6,806 nucleotides of DNA from an uncultured Eubacteriaceae bacterium (GTDB lineage: Bacteria; Bacillota; Clostridia; Eubacteriales; Anaerofustaceae): NCBI GenBank assembly GCA_947058225.1, contig CAMSGF010000036.1, positions 1-6,806 on the forward strand. The letters are read 5' to 3'. The translations under genes were made by a program, and so were the position numbers. The notes below the pieces were generated by a model, which saw only the letters and a list, made by a program, of their open reading frames with translations, made no database searches and had not been told where the DNA came from. Shown piece by piece: positions 1 to 6,045 of the stretch (positions are counted from its first letter, which is position 1; every line of letters starts with the position of its first letter).

Positions 1-46
1 CCAGCACGTCCGCCAGAATATTTGCCGCCACAATATCATACCGCTC
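1..46 (-). other. PrmA-like coding fragment (ribosomal protein L11 methyltransferase), joined to the AI-2E gene
   Basis: Read on the minus strand from about position 46 to the window edge, this frame is open and gives ERYDIVAANILADVL. That closely resembles the YDxVxANILADV core of PrmA, the SAM-dependent methyltransferase that modifies ribosomal protein L11; the NIL segment corresponds to the substrate-side motif of the fold. The frame is different from that of the AI-2E gene, which runs into a stop here. The first 30 bases are about 60% GC and use GCG, GTG and CTG codons, unlike the AT-rich gene beside them. The match is only 15 residues, so the identification rests on a recognised motif, not a full domain. 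Upstream PrmA sequence is missing, so this is the remnant on one side of a join. Confidence 0.6.
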
Positions 47-881
47 CAACCATTGGGATAAGAGCCGTAACTCCTATCACCGCTCCGACCATCGGTGCAT
101 AAGGGAACTTAAATATCATCATTCCGAGTGTGCAAAGACATCCTAAAATAACTGCCTCCGTACACTGTCCGACTATAAAGCTTGAAAAACATTCGTCAGC
201 TATATTTAATACATTTGTTATTCCTTTTTTATATTTTATAAAATATCTTCTTCCTACTTTGTTTATCTGTCTTTTTAACGTTTCTTTGTTAAATAGGATA
301 TATACACTGAAAATAAGACCGATACCTATGTTTACAATTACTGAAAAAATTGAACCGACTATTGAAAATGTCGAATTTACTATTCCGGTTATCCCATTTG
401 ATGTAAAGCCCAATATTTTTTGGAATAAATCATCCCAGTTTATATATAATTTTTCTATATACGATTCAAACTGAGGAACTTTATCTGAATATTGTAAAAG
501 CCAATACTGAAATTTATCAAATGCAGGCGGAATTGCTTTTGCAAAAATAGTAAAAGCACTTACGATTTCAGGTATTACTATATAAAAAAGTAAAAACAAT
601 ATTAAAATAATCGAAAAAATAGAAAGAATCGTACATACTGCCCTTTTTGTCTTTAAAATGAATTTGTTTTTTGTGTTCGGGAAGTAGATTTTTTCAATTC
701 TCGTAAGTAATATATTTAAAATATAAGCAAAAATACAACCGATTATCAGCGGCATAGATATTTGAAATACTTTAAAAATCATATTTGATGCAAATTTTAT
801 ATTTATTATTATTAAAACCAAAATTGCAATAAAAAGTGTATATTTTATTATTTTTTTATCATTTAATTCAAATTTACCCAT
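36..881 (-). CDS. AI-2E family transporter-like membrane protein, C-terminally truncated
   Basis: This gene encodes a polytopic inner-membrane protein of the AI-2E/YtvI/PerM family, whose members include exporters of small molecules and Na+/H+ antiporters; the substrate here cannot be inferred. Hydrophobic segments lie near residues 13-32, 38-60, 82-105, 165-197 and 235-256, with a soluble stretch at about 110-160. The family signature near the C-terminus is clear: FIVGQ (235-239), the EAVILG region (242-247), then PYAP (260-263) and LIPMVGA (274-280). The protein ends at residue 281, just after LIPMVGA, whereas relatives continue for about 80-100 residues with further membrane helices. The stop is therefore created by the abrupt change to PrmA-like sequence. 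The ATG at 881 has a good AGGAG at 891-895 with a 9-nt gap. The gene is divergent from pyrH. Family assignment is confident; intactness is not. Confidence 0.9.
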   Translation of the reverse strand: MGKFELNDKKIIKYTLFIAILVLIIINIKFASNMIFKVFQISMPLIIGCIFAYILNILLTRIEKIYFPNTKNKFILKTKRAVCTILSIFSIILILFLLFYIVIPEIVSAFTIFAKAIPPAFDKFQYWLLQYSDKVPQFESYIEKLYINWDDLFQKILGFTSNGITGIVNSTFSIVGSIFSVIVNIGIGLIFSVYILFNKETLKRQINKVGRRYFIKYKKGITNVLNIADECFSSFIVGQCTEAVILGCLCTLGMMIFKFPYAPMVGAVIGVTALIPMVGAV

Positions 882-905
882 ATAATTTGCCTCCTATAAA
901 TAAAA

Positions 906-933
906 ATTATAACATCTTGAAATATAAAAGCAA
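906..933 (-). promoter_or_regulatory. Predicted sigma-A promoter for the AI-2E gene (extended -10)
   Basis: On the minus strand there is a perfect TATAAT at 911-906 preceded by TGT (914-912), giving an extended -10. A weak -35, TTGCTT, lies at 933-928 with a 16-nt spacer. Transcription would start near 899, only a few bases ahead of the ribosome binding site, giving a very short leader. This is predicted from sequence only. Confidence 0.6.
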
Positions 934-936
934 TAG

Positions 937-960
937 AATATGTATATTAATATGTATATT
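937..960. repeat. Perfect 12-bp tandem duplication between divergent promoters
   Basis: The 12-mer AATATGTATATT occurs twice with no gap (937-948 and 949-960). Each copy is nearly palindromic (AATAT/ATATT arms around two central bases). It lies 3 bp upstream of the leftward -35 box and 26 bp upstream of the rightward one. It could be an operator or an AT-rich UP-like element, or merely low-complexity DNA in an AT-rich spacer. No function can be assigned. Confidence 0.5.
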
Positions 961-986
961 TTAATGTAAAAATTTTAAACTTCTTT

Positions 987-1014
987 TTGTGTTTTGTTCT
1001 ATATATGTTATAAT
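987..1014 (+). promoter_or_regulatory. Predicted sigma-A promoter for pyrH-frr (extended -10)
   Basis: A perfect TATAAT at 1009-1014 is preceded by TGT (1006-1008), an extended -10. The -35 is weak (TTGTGT, 987-992) with a 16-nt spacer, which suits an extended -10 promoter. The start site would be near 1021, leaving a leader of about 20 nt before the pyrH start. The nine bases TGTTATAAT are identical to those of the opposing promoter. Confidence 0.65.
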
Positions 1015-1030
1015 AATGATAAATTATATT

Positions 1031-1036
1031 GAGGAG
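1031..1036 (+). promoter_or_regulatory. Ribosome binding site fixing the pyrH start
   Basis: GAGGAG lies 6 nt before the ATG at 1043. This sets the start there rather than at the in-frame GTG at 989, which sits inside the predicted promoter and upstream of its start point. Confidence 0.8.
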
Positions 1037-1042
1037 AATTTT

Positions 1043-1747
1043 ATGGAACCAATTTATAAACGAATCGTACTCAAAGTAAGCGGAGAGGCATTGTCGGGGG
1101 AAGATAAGTTTGGGCTTAATAATGATATTATTCACAATATTTGTAAAAATATTAAAAAAGCACACGACCTTGGAATTGAAATAGCCATAGTCGTAGGCGG
1201 GGGGAATTTCTTTAGGGGAAGAACGAGTAAGGGAATGGACAGGGCGACGGCTGATTATATGGGAATGCTTGCGACTGTTATGAATGCACTTTGTCTTCAG
1301 GATGCACTGGAAGAGCTTGGGATGCAGGTTAGAGTGCAGTCGGCTATTGAGATGAGGGAAATCGCAGAGCCTTATATAAGAAGAAAAGCAATAAGACATT
1401 TGGAAAAGGGAAGGATAGTTATATTTGCGGCAGGGTCTGGAAATCCATTCTTCTCAACGGATACGGCTGCGGCTTTAAGAGCTGCTGAAATTGAGGCAGA
1501 AGCTATTGTGTCGGCTAAAAATGTTGATGGAGTGTATGATAAAGATCCCGCAAAGCATCTTGATGCAAAGAGGTATGATGAACTTTCATATTTGGATATT
1601 CTCGATAAGGGACTTAAAGTTATAGATTCAACTGCGGCTTCGCTTTGTATGGATAACAACATTCCGATTTTAATTTTTGCTATAGACCCGCCTGAAAATA
1701 TCGTGAATGTTCTTTTGGGAGAAAAAATCGGTACGATAATAAAATAG
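1043..1747 (+). CDS. pyrH: UMP kinase (uridylate kinase)
   Basis: PyrH phosphorylates UMP to UDP with ATP in the cytoplasm, the first committed step from UMP to UTP and CTP. It is a hexameric enzyme of the amino acid kinase fold. The 234-residue product has the usual length. Visible motifs are KVSGEAL (11-17, phosphate-binding loop), [10 protein letters not shown] (51-60), the [18 protein letters not shown] region (66-83), [13 protein letters not shown] (131-143), and [12 protein letters not shown] (159-170) for nucleotide binding. The family's usual GTGN appears here as GSGN, with Ser132 keeping a hydroxyl where Thr is normal. The ATG at 1043 follows GAGGAG at an ideal distance. It opens the plus-strand operon, 46 bp before frr. 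In many Firmicutes rpsB and tsf precede it, but here a divergent membrane protein gene does, so pyrH has its own promoter. Identification is secure. Confidence 0.97.
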   Translation: MEPIYKRIVLKVSGEALSGEDKFGLNNDIIHNICKNIKKAHDLGIEIAIVVGGGNFFRGRTSKGMDRATADYMGMLATVMNALCLQDALEELGMQVRVQSAIEMREIAEPYIRRKAIRHLEKGRIVIFAAGSGNPFFSTDTAAALRAAEIEAEAIVSAKNVDGVYDKDPAKHLDAKRYDELSYLDILDKGLKVIDSTAASLCMDNNIPILIFAIDPPENIVNVLLGEKIGTIIK

Positions 1748-1793
1748 ATATAGATTAAGTAAAAAATATAATAATATAAAAGGAGAAATACAA

Positions 1794-2348
1794 ATGAGCG
1801 AAATTATGGATAGTAGTAAAGAAAGAATGGAAAAGGCGCTTGTAAGCCTTCAGTCAAATTTGAATTCACTAAGGGCAGGCAGAGCAAATCCAAGTATGTT
1901 GGACAGAATAATCGTTGACTATTACGGAGCACAGACTCCACTTCCTCAAATGGCAACAATATCAGCTCCCGAACCAAGAATGCTTACAGTTCAGCCTTGG
2001 GACCAGTCAGCTATGGGAAGCATCGAAAAAGCGATACAGGCATCAAATCTTGGGATAAACCCTACTAATGACGGTAAGATGATAAGACTTGTCATTCCAC
2101 AGCTTACACAGGAGAGAAGAGAAGAACTTTGTAAAAGCGTTCAAAAGGAAGGTGAAAATGCAAAGGTAGCGGTGAGGAACATAAGAAGGGGTTCAATGCA
2201 AGACCTTAAGGCTTTGGAAAAAAATCATGAGATAACGGAAGATGATTTAAAAAGTGAAGAAAAAGATTTGCAAAAAATCACAGATGATTATATCAAAAAA
2301 ATTGATGAAAAGATAAAAAATAAAGAAAAAGAAATTACAACAATTTAA
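1794..2348 (+). CDS. frr: Ribosome recycling factor
   Basis: RRF works with EF-G and IF3 to split the post-termination ribosomal complex and is normally essential. The 184-residue product is essentially full length (about 185 is standard). It shows the two-domain layout: an N-terminal helix with LRAGRANP (26-33), a beta-sandwich domain from about 35 to 105 (including YYGAQTPLPQMA, 43-54), and C-terminal helices with VAVRNIRR (125-132) and the acidic/lysine-rich tail. Arg132 matches the functionally critical Arg132 of E. coli RRF. The next residue, commonly Asp, is Gly133. The start is supported by AGGAG at 1781-1785, 8 nt upstream. It follows pyrH closely, a conserved pairing in bacteria, and is followed directly by an intrinsic terminator, so pyrH-frr can form its own transcript. 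Confidence 0.97.
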   Translation: MSEIMDSSKERMEKALVSLQSNLNSLRAGRANPSMLDRIIVDYYGAQTPLPQMATISAPEPRMLTVQPWDQSAMGSIEKAIQASNLGINPTNDGKMIRLVIPQLTQERREELCKSVQKEGENAKVAVRNIRRGSMQDLKALEKNHEITEDDLKSEEKDLQKITDDYIKKIDEKIKNKEKEITTI

Positions 2349-2350
2349 TT

Positions 2351-2384
2351 TATTCGTGCATTTTAAATGCACGAATACTTTTTT
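2351..2384 (+). terminator. Intrinsic terminator after frr (possible attenuator before uppS)
   Basis: A perfect 10-bp inverted repeat, TATTCGTGCA (2351-2360) and TGCACGAATA (2368-2377), encloses the loop TTTTAAA, whose ends can extend the stem. It is followed by one C and a run of six T (2379-2384). It starts 2 bp after the frr stop and ends 16 bp before the uppS start, so a transcript from pyrH must read through it to reach uppS. The T run is on the plus-strand side only. Confidence 0.85.
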
Positions 2385-2390
2385 AATCAA

Positions 2391-2395
2391 AGGAG
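2391..2395 (+). promoter_or_regulatory. Ribosome binding site fixing the uppS start
   Basis: AGGAG lies 5 nt before ATG 2401. The frame stays open back to an ATG at 2356, but that start would lie inside the terminator stem and has no ribosome binding site. Confidence 0.8.
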
Positions 2396-2400
2396 ATATT

Positions 2401-3126
2401 ATGAACGATATTATTCTTGATATGGACAATATGCCAAAGCATTTGGCGATTATAATGGACGGAAACGGCAGGTGGGCAAAAAAGCAGGGAAAAATAAGAA
2501 CTTTTGGTCATAAATTCGGTGTGGACACCGTAAAAAATATAATAAAGGAGGTCAATGCCCTTGGAATAAAGTATTTAACCCTTTATGCATTTTCTACGGA
2601 GAATTGGAAAAGACCAAAAGATGAAGTAAATACACTTATGAATTTAGTAATAGAGTATTTAAAAAAAGAAAATGACTATCTTATGGCAGAAAATGTAAGG
2701 ATGGACTTTATCGGAGATATAACAAAGCTTCCCAAAAAGACTTATGAAAATGTAAAGTATACAAGAGAACTGACGAGAAATAATACGGGTCTTAATGTAA
2801 ATATTGCATTAAATTACGGCGGAAGAGATGAGATTGTTATGGCGTGTAAGGAGATTGCAAAGCTTGTAAATGCCGATGAGATAGATATTGAAGATATAAC
2901 AGAGGATAGTTTTTCCACTAAGATTTATACAAACGAAAGTCCGAATGTAGACCTTCTTATAAGGACAGGAGGAGATATAAGGATAAGCAATTTCCTTCTT
3001 TGGCAGATAGCCTACAGTGAATTTTATTTTACAGACGTATTGTGGCCTGATTTTGACAGAAATGAATTACATAAGGCTATTTATTCTTTTCAACACAAAG
3101 AAAGGCGTTTTGGAGGATTGGTTTAA
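2401..3126 (+). CDS. uppS: Isoprenyl transferase, probably undecaprenyl diphosphate synthase
   Basis: UppS is a cytosolic cis-prenyltransferase that adds eight isopentenyl diphosphates to farnesyl diphosphate, making the C55 carrier used for peptidoglycan and wall polymers. The 241-residue protein has all five conserved regions: IIMDGNGRWA (17-26, catalytic Asp20), FGHKFG (35-40, His37), YAFSTENWKRP (62-72), LNYGGRDEI (137-145), and LLIRTGGDIRISNF (185-198) followed by SEFYFTDVLWPDF (206-218) and RRFGG (235-239). Glu207 matches the Mg-binding Glu213 of E. coli. The position of E. coli Glu198 is Asp192 here, a conservative change. Product chain length cannot be read from sequence, so a shorter-chain product is possible, but the context favours C55. 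It lies 3 bp upstream of cdsA and belongs to the second half of the operon. Confidence 0.95.
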   Translation: MNDIILDMDNMPKHLAIIMDGNGRWAKKQGKIRTFGHKFGVDTVKNIIKEVNALGIKYLTLYAFSTENWKRPKDEVNTLMNLVIEYLKKENDYLMAENVRMDFIGDITKLPKKTYENVKYTRELTRNNTGLNVNIALNYGGRDEIVMACKEIAKLVNADEIDIEDITEDSFSTKIYTNESPNVDLLIRTGGDIRISNFLLWQIAYSEFYFTDVLWPDFDRNELHKAIYSFQHKERRFGGLV

Positions 3127-3129
3127 GAA

Positions 3130-3927
3130 ATGAAACAAAGAAATATAAGCTCTGCTGTACTGATTGCACTATTATTTGTAGTATTATACATAGGGAAAAA
3201 CGCATTTATTCCACTGGCTGTTCTCGCTGATATTTTGTGTTTGGTGGAATACTTGAGGATTATAGGAACTGATAATAAGGGGATAGCGTTTATTTGTTTG
3301 TTATCGCTTGTTTTTATGGGATTGAGTCTTTATTTCAGTGAATATGCCATAAGCATTTTTGCTTTTGCTGTCGTTCTTATATTTGCATTTAATATTCTTT
3401 GTAATAATATAGATGCAAATTTATCGGTCTATCAGGTTTTTGCAATGATTTATATAACTCTTTTTATATCATTTGCACTTAGAATTATAACAAATGTAGA
3501 TGGTGGAATATATTATATATACTTTGTTATGGCTATGCCAATAGCCTGTGATTCATTTGCATATTTATTTGGGATAAAGTTTGGAAAGCACAGGCTTTCC
3601 CCTAAAATAAGTCCGAAAAAAAGCATTGAGGGAAGTATTGCAGGTGAGGTTTGCTCCGTAATTGCAGCGGTTATCTTATATTTTCTTTATTCAAAATTTA
3701 ATTTATTTAATATGGAGTTTTATCATTTCGTAATTTTGGGGATAATATGTTCTGTGGCAGGACAGTTTGGAGATTTAACTGCATCTATGGTTAAGAGGAA
3801 GTTTAAGATAAAGGACTTTTCTCATATAATCCCCGGACACGGAGGAGTTTTAGACAGAATAGACAGCACGCTTTTTGCGGTGGCTGTGTCATATATGTAT
3901 ATTGATATAATTTTAAAATTAATATAA
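3130..3927 (+). CDS. cdsA: Phosphatidate cytidylyltransferase (CDP-diglyceride synthase)
   Basis: CdsA is an integral membrane enzyme that converts phosphatidic acid and CTP to CDP-diacylglycerol, the precursor of all major bacterial phospholipids. The 265-residue protein has about seven to eight hydrophobic segments (near 8-20, 24-44, 52-68, 72-91, 102-120, 128-146, 172-188, 198-213) and the full C-terminal family signature. This runs from SMVKR (219-223) through KD (228-229) and PGHGG (235-239) to LDRID (241-245), preceded by GDL (214-216) and by SPKKSIEG (161-168). Length and signature are normal. The ATG follows the uppS stop by 3 bp. Its likely ribosome binding site, GGAGG at 3112-3116, is inside the uppS RFGGL codons at a long 13-nt gap, so translation may be coupled to uppS. 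Membership of the family is certain. Confidence 0.96.
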   Translation: MKQRNISSAVLIALLFVVLYIGKNAFIPLAVLADILCLVEYLRIIGTDNKGIAFICLLSLVFMGLSLYFSEYAISIFAFAVVLIFAFNILCNNIDANLSVYQVFAMIYITLFISFALRIITNVDGGIYYIYFVMAMPIACDSFAYLFGIKFGKHRLSPKISPKKSIEGSIAGEVCSVIAAVILYFLYSKFNLFNMEFYHFVILGIICSVAGQFGDLTASMVKRKFKIKDFSHIIPGHGGVLDRIDSTLFAVAVSYMYIDIILKLI

Positions 3928-3928
3928 T

Positions 3929-3933
3929 GGGAG
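3929..3933 (+). promoter_or_regulatory. Ribosome binding site fixing the TTG start of rseP
   Basis: GGGAG lies 9 nt before the TTG at 3943. The ATG at 3927, overlapping the cdsA stop, is in a different frame, so TTG is the only well-placed start for the protease. Confidence 0.75.
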
Positions 3934-3942
3934 TGTGATTAT

Positions 3943-4965
3943 TTGAATATTTTTTTTACGGTGATTGTAACCTTAATAATTTTTGGTATTCTCATTACGA
4001 CTCACGAGGCAGGGCATTTGATTGCGGCGAAAAAGTGCGGAGTGTATGTTGAGGAATTTTCAATTGGAATGGGACCGCTTATTTTTTCTGTTAAGGGAGA
4101 AAATGAGTGGGATACGATGTATTCAATAAGGCTTTTACCCGTAGGGGGATATTGTAAGCTTTATGGAGAAGATTATGAAGAGGTTGGGGAGGGGAGTTTA
4201 AATTCATTAAGTCCGATAAAAAAAATTATTGTCTTTGCAAGCGGTGCGTTTATGAATCTCATAACTGCGTTTATTGCATTATTGTTACTTTATAGCATTG
4301 TGGGAACGACACCGACTACCACAATGGATTATATCCTTCCAAATTCTCCTGCAAGCATGGCAGGAATTAAAACGGGACAGACTATAACTCAAATTGATGG
4401 AAAGAATATAGAATCTTGGGAAGATATTGCAAAGGCAGTTGATGCAAGCGGTGGAAAAGAGATTGAGGTTAGGCTTGAAAAAGATGGAAAAGAGGAAGTA
4501 AAAAGGCTTATTCCCGAAATAGAAAAAGAGAGCAATTCTTATAAAATAGGGATAACTCCGACATACACAAGGACATTTTTCAGCGTTATAAAGACGAGTG
4601 TGTATAGTTTTGGAGAGTTTATTAAATTGATTTTCAGTGCCCTTATGGACTTACTCAGGGGAAATGTCGGCATAGACCAGCTTTCAGGGCCTATCGGAGT
4701 TGCATCTGTTATAAATATGGCTTTAAGCAGGGGTTTTGCGGTGATGTTAAATATAACTGCACTGCTTGCGATAAATATAGGCATATTCAATTTGCTTCCT
4801 ATTCCGGCTCTTGACGGCAGCAGGATATTCTTTTGTCTTATAGAGATGATAAAGGGTTCTCCTATCGACCCTAAAAAAGAGGGAATCGTTCATATGGTTG
4901 GGTTTGTGGCACTTATGGCATTTGCAGTGTTTATAGCATATCAGGATGTTTTAAGGTTATTATAA
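3943..4965 (+). CDS. rseP: Site-2 intramembrane zinc metalloprotease (RseP/RasP family)
   Basis: This protein belongs to the M50 proteases that cut membrane-anchored substrates within the bilayer. Bacillus RasP trims anti-sigma factors, FtsL and signal peptide remnants; substrates here are unknown. The 340-residue protein shows the full layout: a first helix with the zinc motif HEAGH (21-25), a following membrane-associated region with PVGGY (66-70), a second helix at about 95-120 containing GAFMN (101-105), one PDZ domain at about 125-200 (NSPASMAGIKTG, 134-145), and a C-terminal pair of helices with the third zinc ligand motif NLLPIPALDG (283-292, Asp291). All catalytic residues are present. 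Translation starts with TTG, supported by GGGAG upstream. It lies 15 bp after cdsA. In many Firmicutes dxr separates the two, but it is absent here. Confidence 0.95.
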   Translation: MNIFFTVIVTLIIFGILITTHEAGHLIAAKKCGVYVEEFSIGMGPLIFSVKGENEWDTMYSIRLLPVGGYCKLYGEDYEEVGEGSLNSLSPIKKIIVFASGAFMNLITAFIALLLLYSIVGTTPTTTMDYILPNSPASMAGIKTGQTITQIDGKNIESWEDIAKAVDASGGKEIEVRLEKDGKEEVKRLIPEIEKESNSYKIGITPTYTRTFFSVIKTSVYSFGEFIKLIFSALMDLLRGNVGIDQLSGPIGVASVINMALSRGFAVMLNITALLAINIGIFNLLPIPALDGSRIFFCLIEMIKGSPIDPKKEGIVHMVGFVALMAFAVFIAYQDVLRLL

Positions 4966-4995
4966 TATAAAAATATAGTAAAATAAGGAGTAGAA

Positions 4996-6045
4996 ATGAA
5001 CGCAAGAGAGATAAAAATAAAGGATAAAGCAATCGGAGGGGAAAACCCTGTATTAGTCCAGTCGATGTTAAAGACACCTCTTACGAATGTTAAAGAAGTC
5101 ATAAATCAGGTAAAAGAAATGGAGATGGCAGGCCTTGATATAATAAGGGGGGCTGTGCCTGATATGGAATGTGCGGGTGTTCTTAAAAAGGTATTAAAGG
5201 AGATAAATATTCCGTTTGTGGCGGATATACATTTTGATTATAGATTAGCGATTGAATCGATAAAAAACGGGGTGAATAAGCTTAGAATAAACCCCGGAAA
5301 TATCGGAGGGAAAGAGAGGGTAAAAGAGGTTGTCAGATGTTTAAAAGATTATGGCATTCCCGTTAGAATCGGGGTAAACGGCGGGTCTTTGGAAAAAGAT
5401 TTGCTTGAAAAATATCATCATCCAACCCCTGAGGCTCTCGTTGAAAGTGCGTACAGGAGTATAGAGTATTTTAACGAGTTTGGGTATGACAATATCGTCG
5501 TATCCATTAAATCAAGTGATGTTAAAACTACGGTTGAGGCCAACAGATTGTTTAGAAAAAAATACGATTATCCTCTTCATCTTGGTATTACAGAGGCAGG
5601 TTCAGGTATGAGCGGTCTTGTTCGTTCTTCTGTTGGGATAGGCAATATGCTCTATGACGGGATAGGTGATACGATAAGGGTATCTCTTACGGGAAAAAGT
5701 ATAAATGAAGTTTATGCGGGGAGGGAGATATTGATGAGTCTTGGGCTTTTAAATGAAGGTGTCAGGGTTATATCATGTCCGACCTGTGGCAGAACCAAAA
5801 CCAATATATACGATATAGTAGACAGATTAAAAGAAGAAACAAAGAATATAAAAAAGCAGGCTGTTGTGGCTGTTATGGGTTGTGCGGTCAATGGCCCCGG
5901 TGAAGCGAAAGAGGCTGATATGGGGGTTGCCTGTGGGGATGGGAATGCAGTATTTTTTAAGCGTGGAGAGAAGATAAAGGGAATCAGTGCAGAGGAGATT
6001 ATTCCAACGATTATGCAGGAGTTAGAAAAAGATGGAATTAAATAG
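4996..6045 (+). CDS. ispG: 4-hydroxy-3-methylbut-2-en-1-yl diphosphate synthase (GcpE)
   Basis: IspG is a [4Fe-4S] enzyme of the MEP pathway that reductively opens MEcPP to HMBPP, supplying isoprenoid precursors and ultimately the substrates of UppS encoded upstream. The 349-residue protein has the bacterial two-domain form. The N-terminal TIM barrel (about 1-250) carries VADIHFDYRLA (75-85), LRINPGNIG (96-104) and VRIGVNGGSLE (123-133). The C-terminal cluster domain has CPTCGRT (261-267) and MGCAVNGPGEA (294-304). Cys261, Cys264, Cys296 and Glu303 match the four iron-cluster ligands. The first strand motif, usually QSMTNT, is QSMLKT (22-27), and RVxVP is RGAVP (51-55), so it is a somewhat divergent but apparently intact member. 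AAGGAG at 4985-4990 precedes the ATG by 5 nt. Its last 14 bp overlap the next gene. Confidence 0.96.
   Translation: MNAREIKIKDKAIGGENPVLVQSMLKTPLTNVKEVINQVKEMEMAGLDIIRGAVPDMECAGVLKKVLKEINIPFVADIHFDYRLAIESIKNGVNKLRINPGNIGGKERVKEVVRCLKDYGIPVRIGVNGGSLEKDLLEKYHHPTPEALVESAYRSIEYFNEFGYDNIVVSIKSSDVKTTVEANRLFRKKYDYPLHLGITEAGSGMSGLVRSSVGIGNMLYDGIGDTIRVSLTGKSINEVYAGREILMSLGLLNEGVRVISCPTCGRTKTNIYDIVDRLKEETKNIKKQAVVAVMGCAVNGPGEAKEADMGVACGDGNAVFFKRGEKIKGISAEEIIPTIMQELEKDGIK

Noticed and set aside
130..474. Plus-strand open frame inside the AI-2E gene
   Set aside because: It is the antisense of a gene with clear family motifs, with no ribosome binding site or recognisable protein features.
989..1042. Eighteen-codon N-terminal extension of pyrH from a GTG start
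   Set aside because: It covers the predicted -35/-10 region, lacks a ribosome binding site, and UMP kinases start close to the KVSGEAL motif as the ATG at 1043 does.
947..1662. Two minus-strand open frames across the pyrH region (947-1399 and 1372-1662)
   Set aside because: Both are shadows of pyrH and its promoter region, of low-complexity composition with no domain.
1767..1772. TATAAT between pyrH and frr as a separate frr promoter
   Set aside because: There is no -35-like sequence at suitable spacing; it sits in a short run of A/T where such matches are expected.
2268..2294. Possible promoter within frr (TTGCAA and TATATC) for uppS
   Set aside because: The spacer is only 15 nt and the -10 is imperfect; too weak to list, although some internal promoter may exist.
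2356..2400. Fifteen-codon extension of uppS from ATG 2356
   Set aside because: It is translated from the terminator stem-loop and has no ribosome binding site, whereas ATG 2401 has AGGAG and gives the normal family length.
4539..4790. Minus-strand open frame within rseP
   Set aside because: It is antisense to the conserved C-terminal part of the protease and has no start signals.
4961..4966. TATAAT at the rseP end as an ispG promoter
   Set aside because: There is no -35 at 16-18 nt upstream; the match overlaps the rseP stop in AT-rich sequence.
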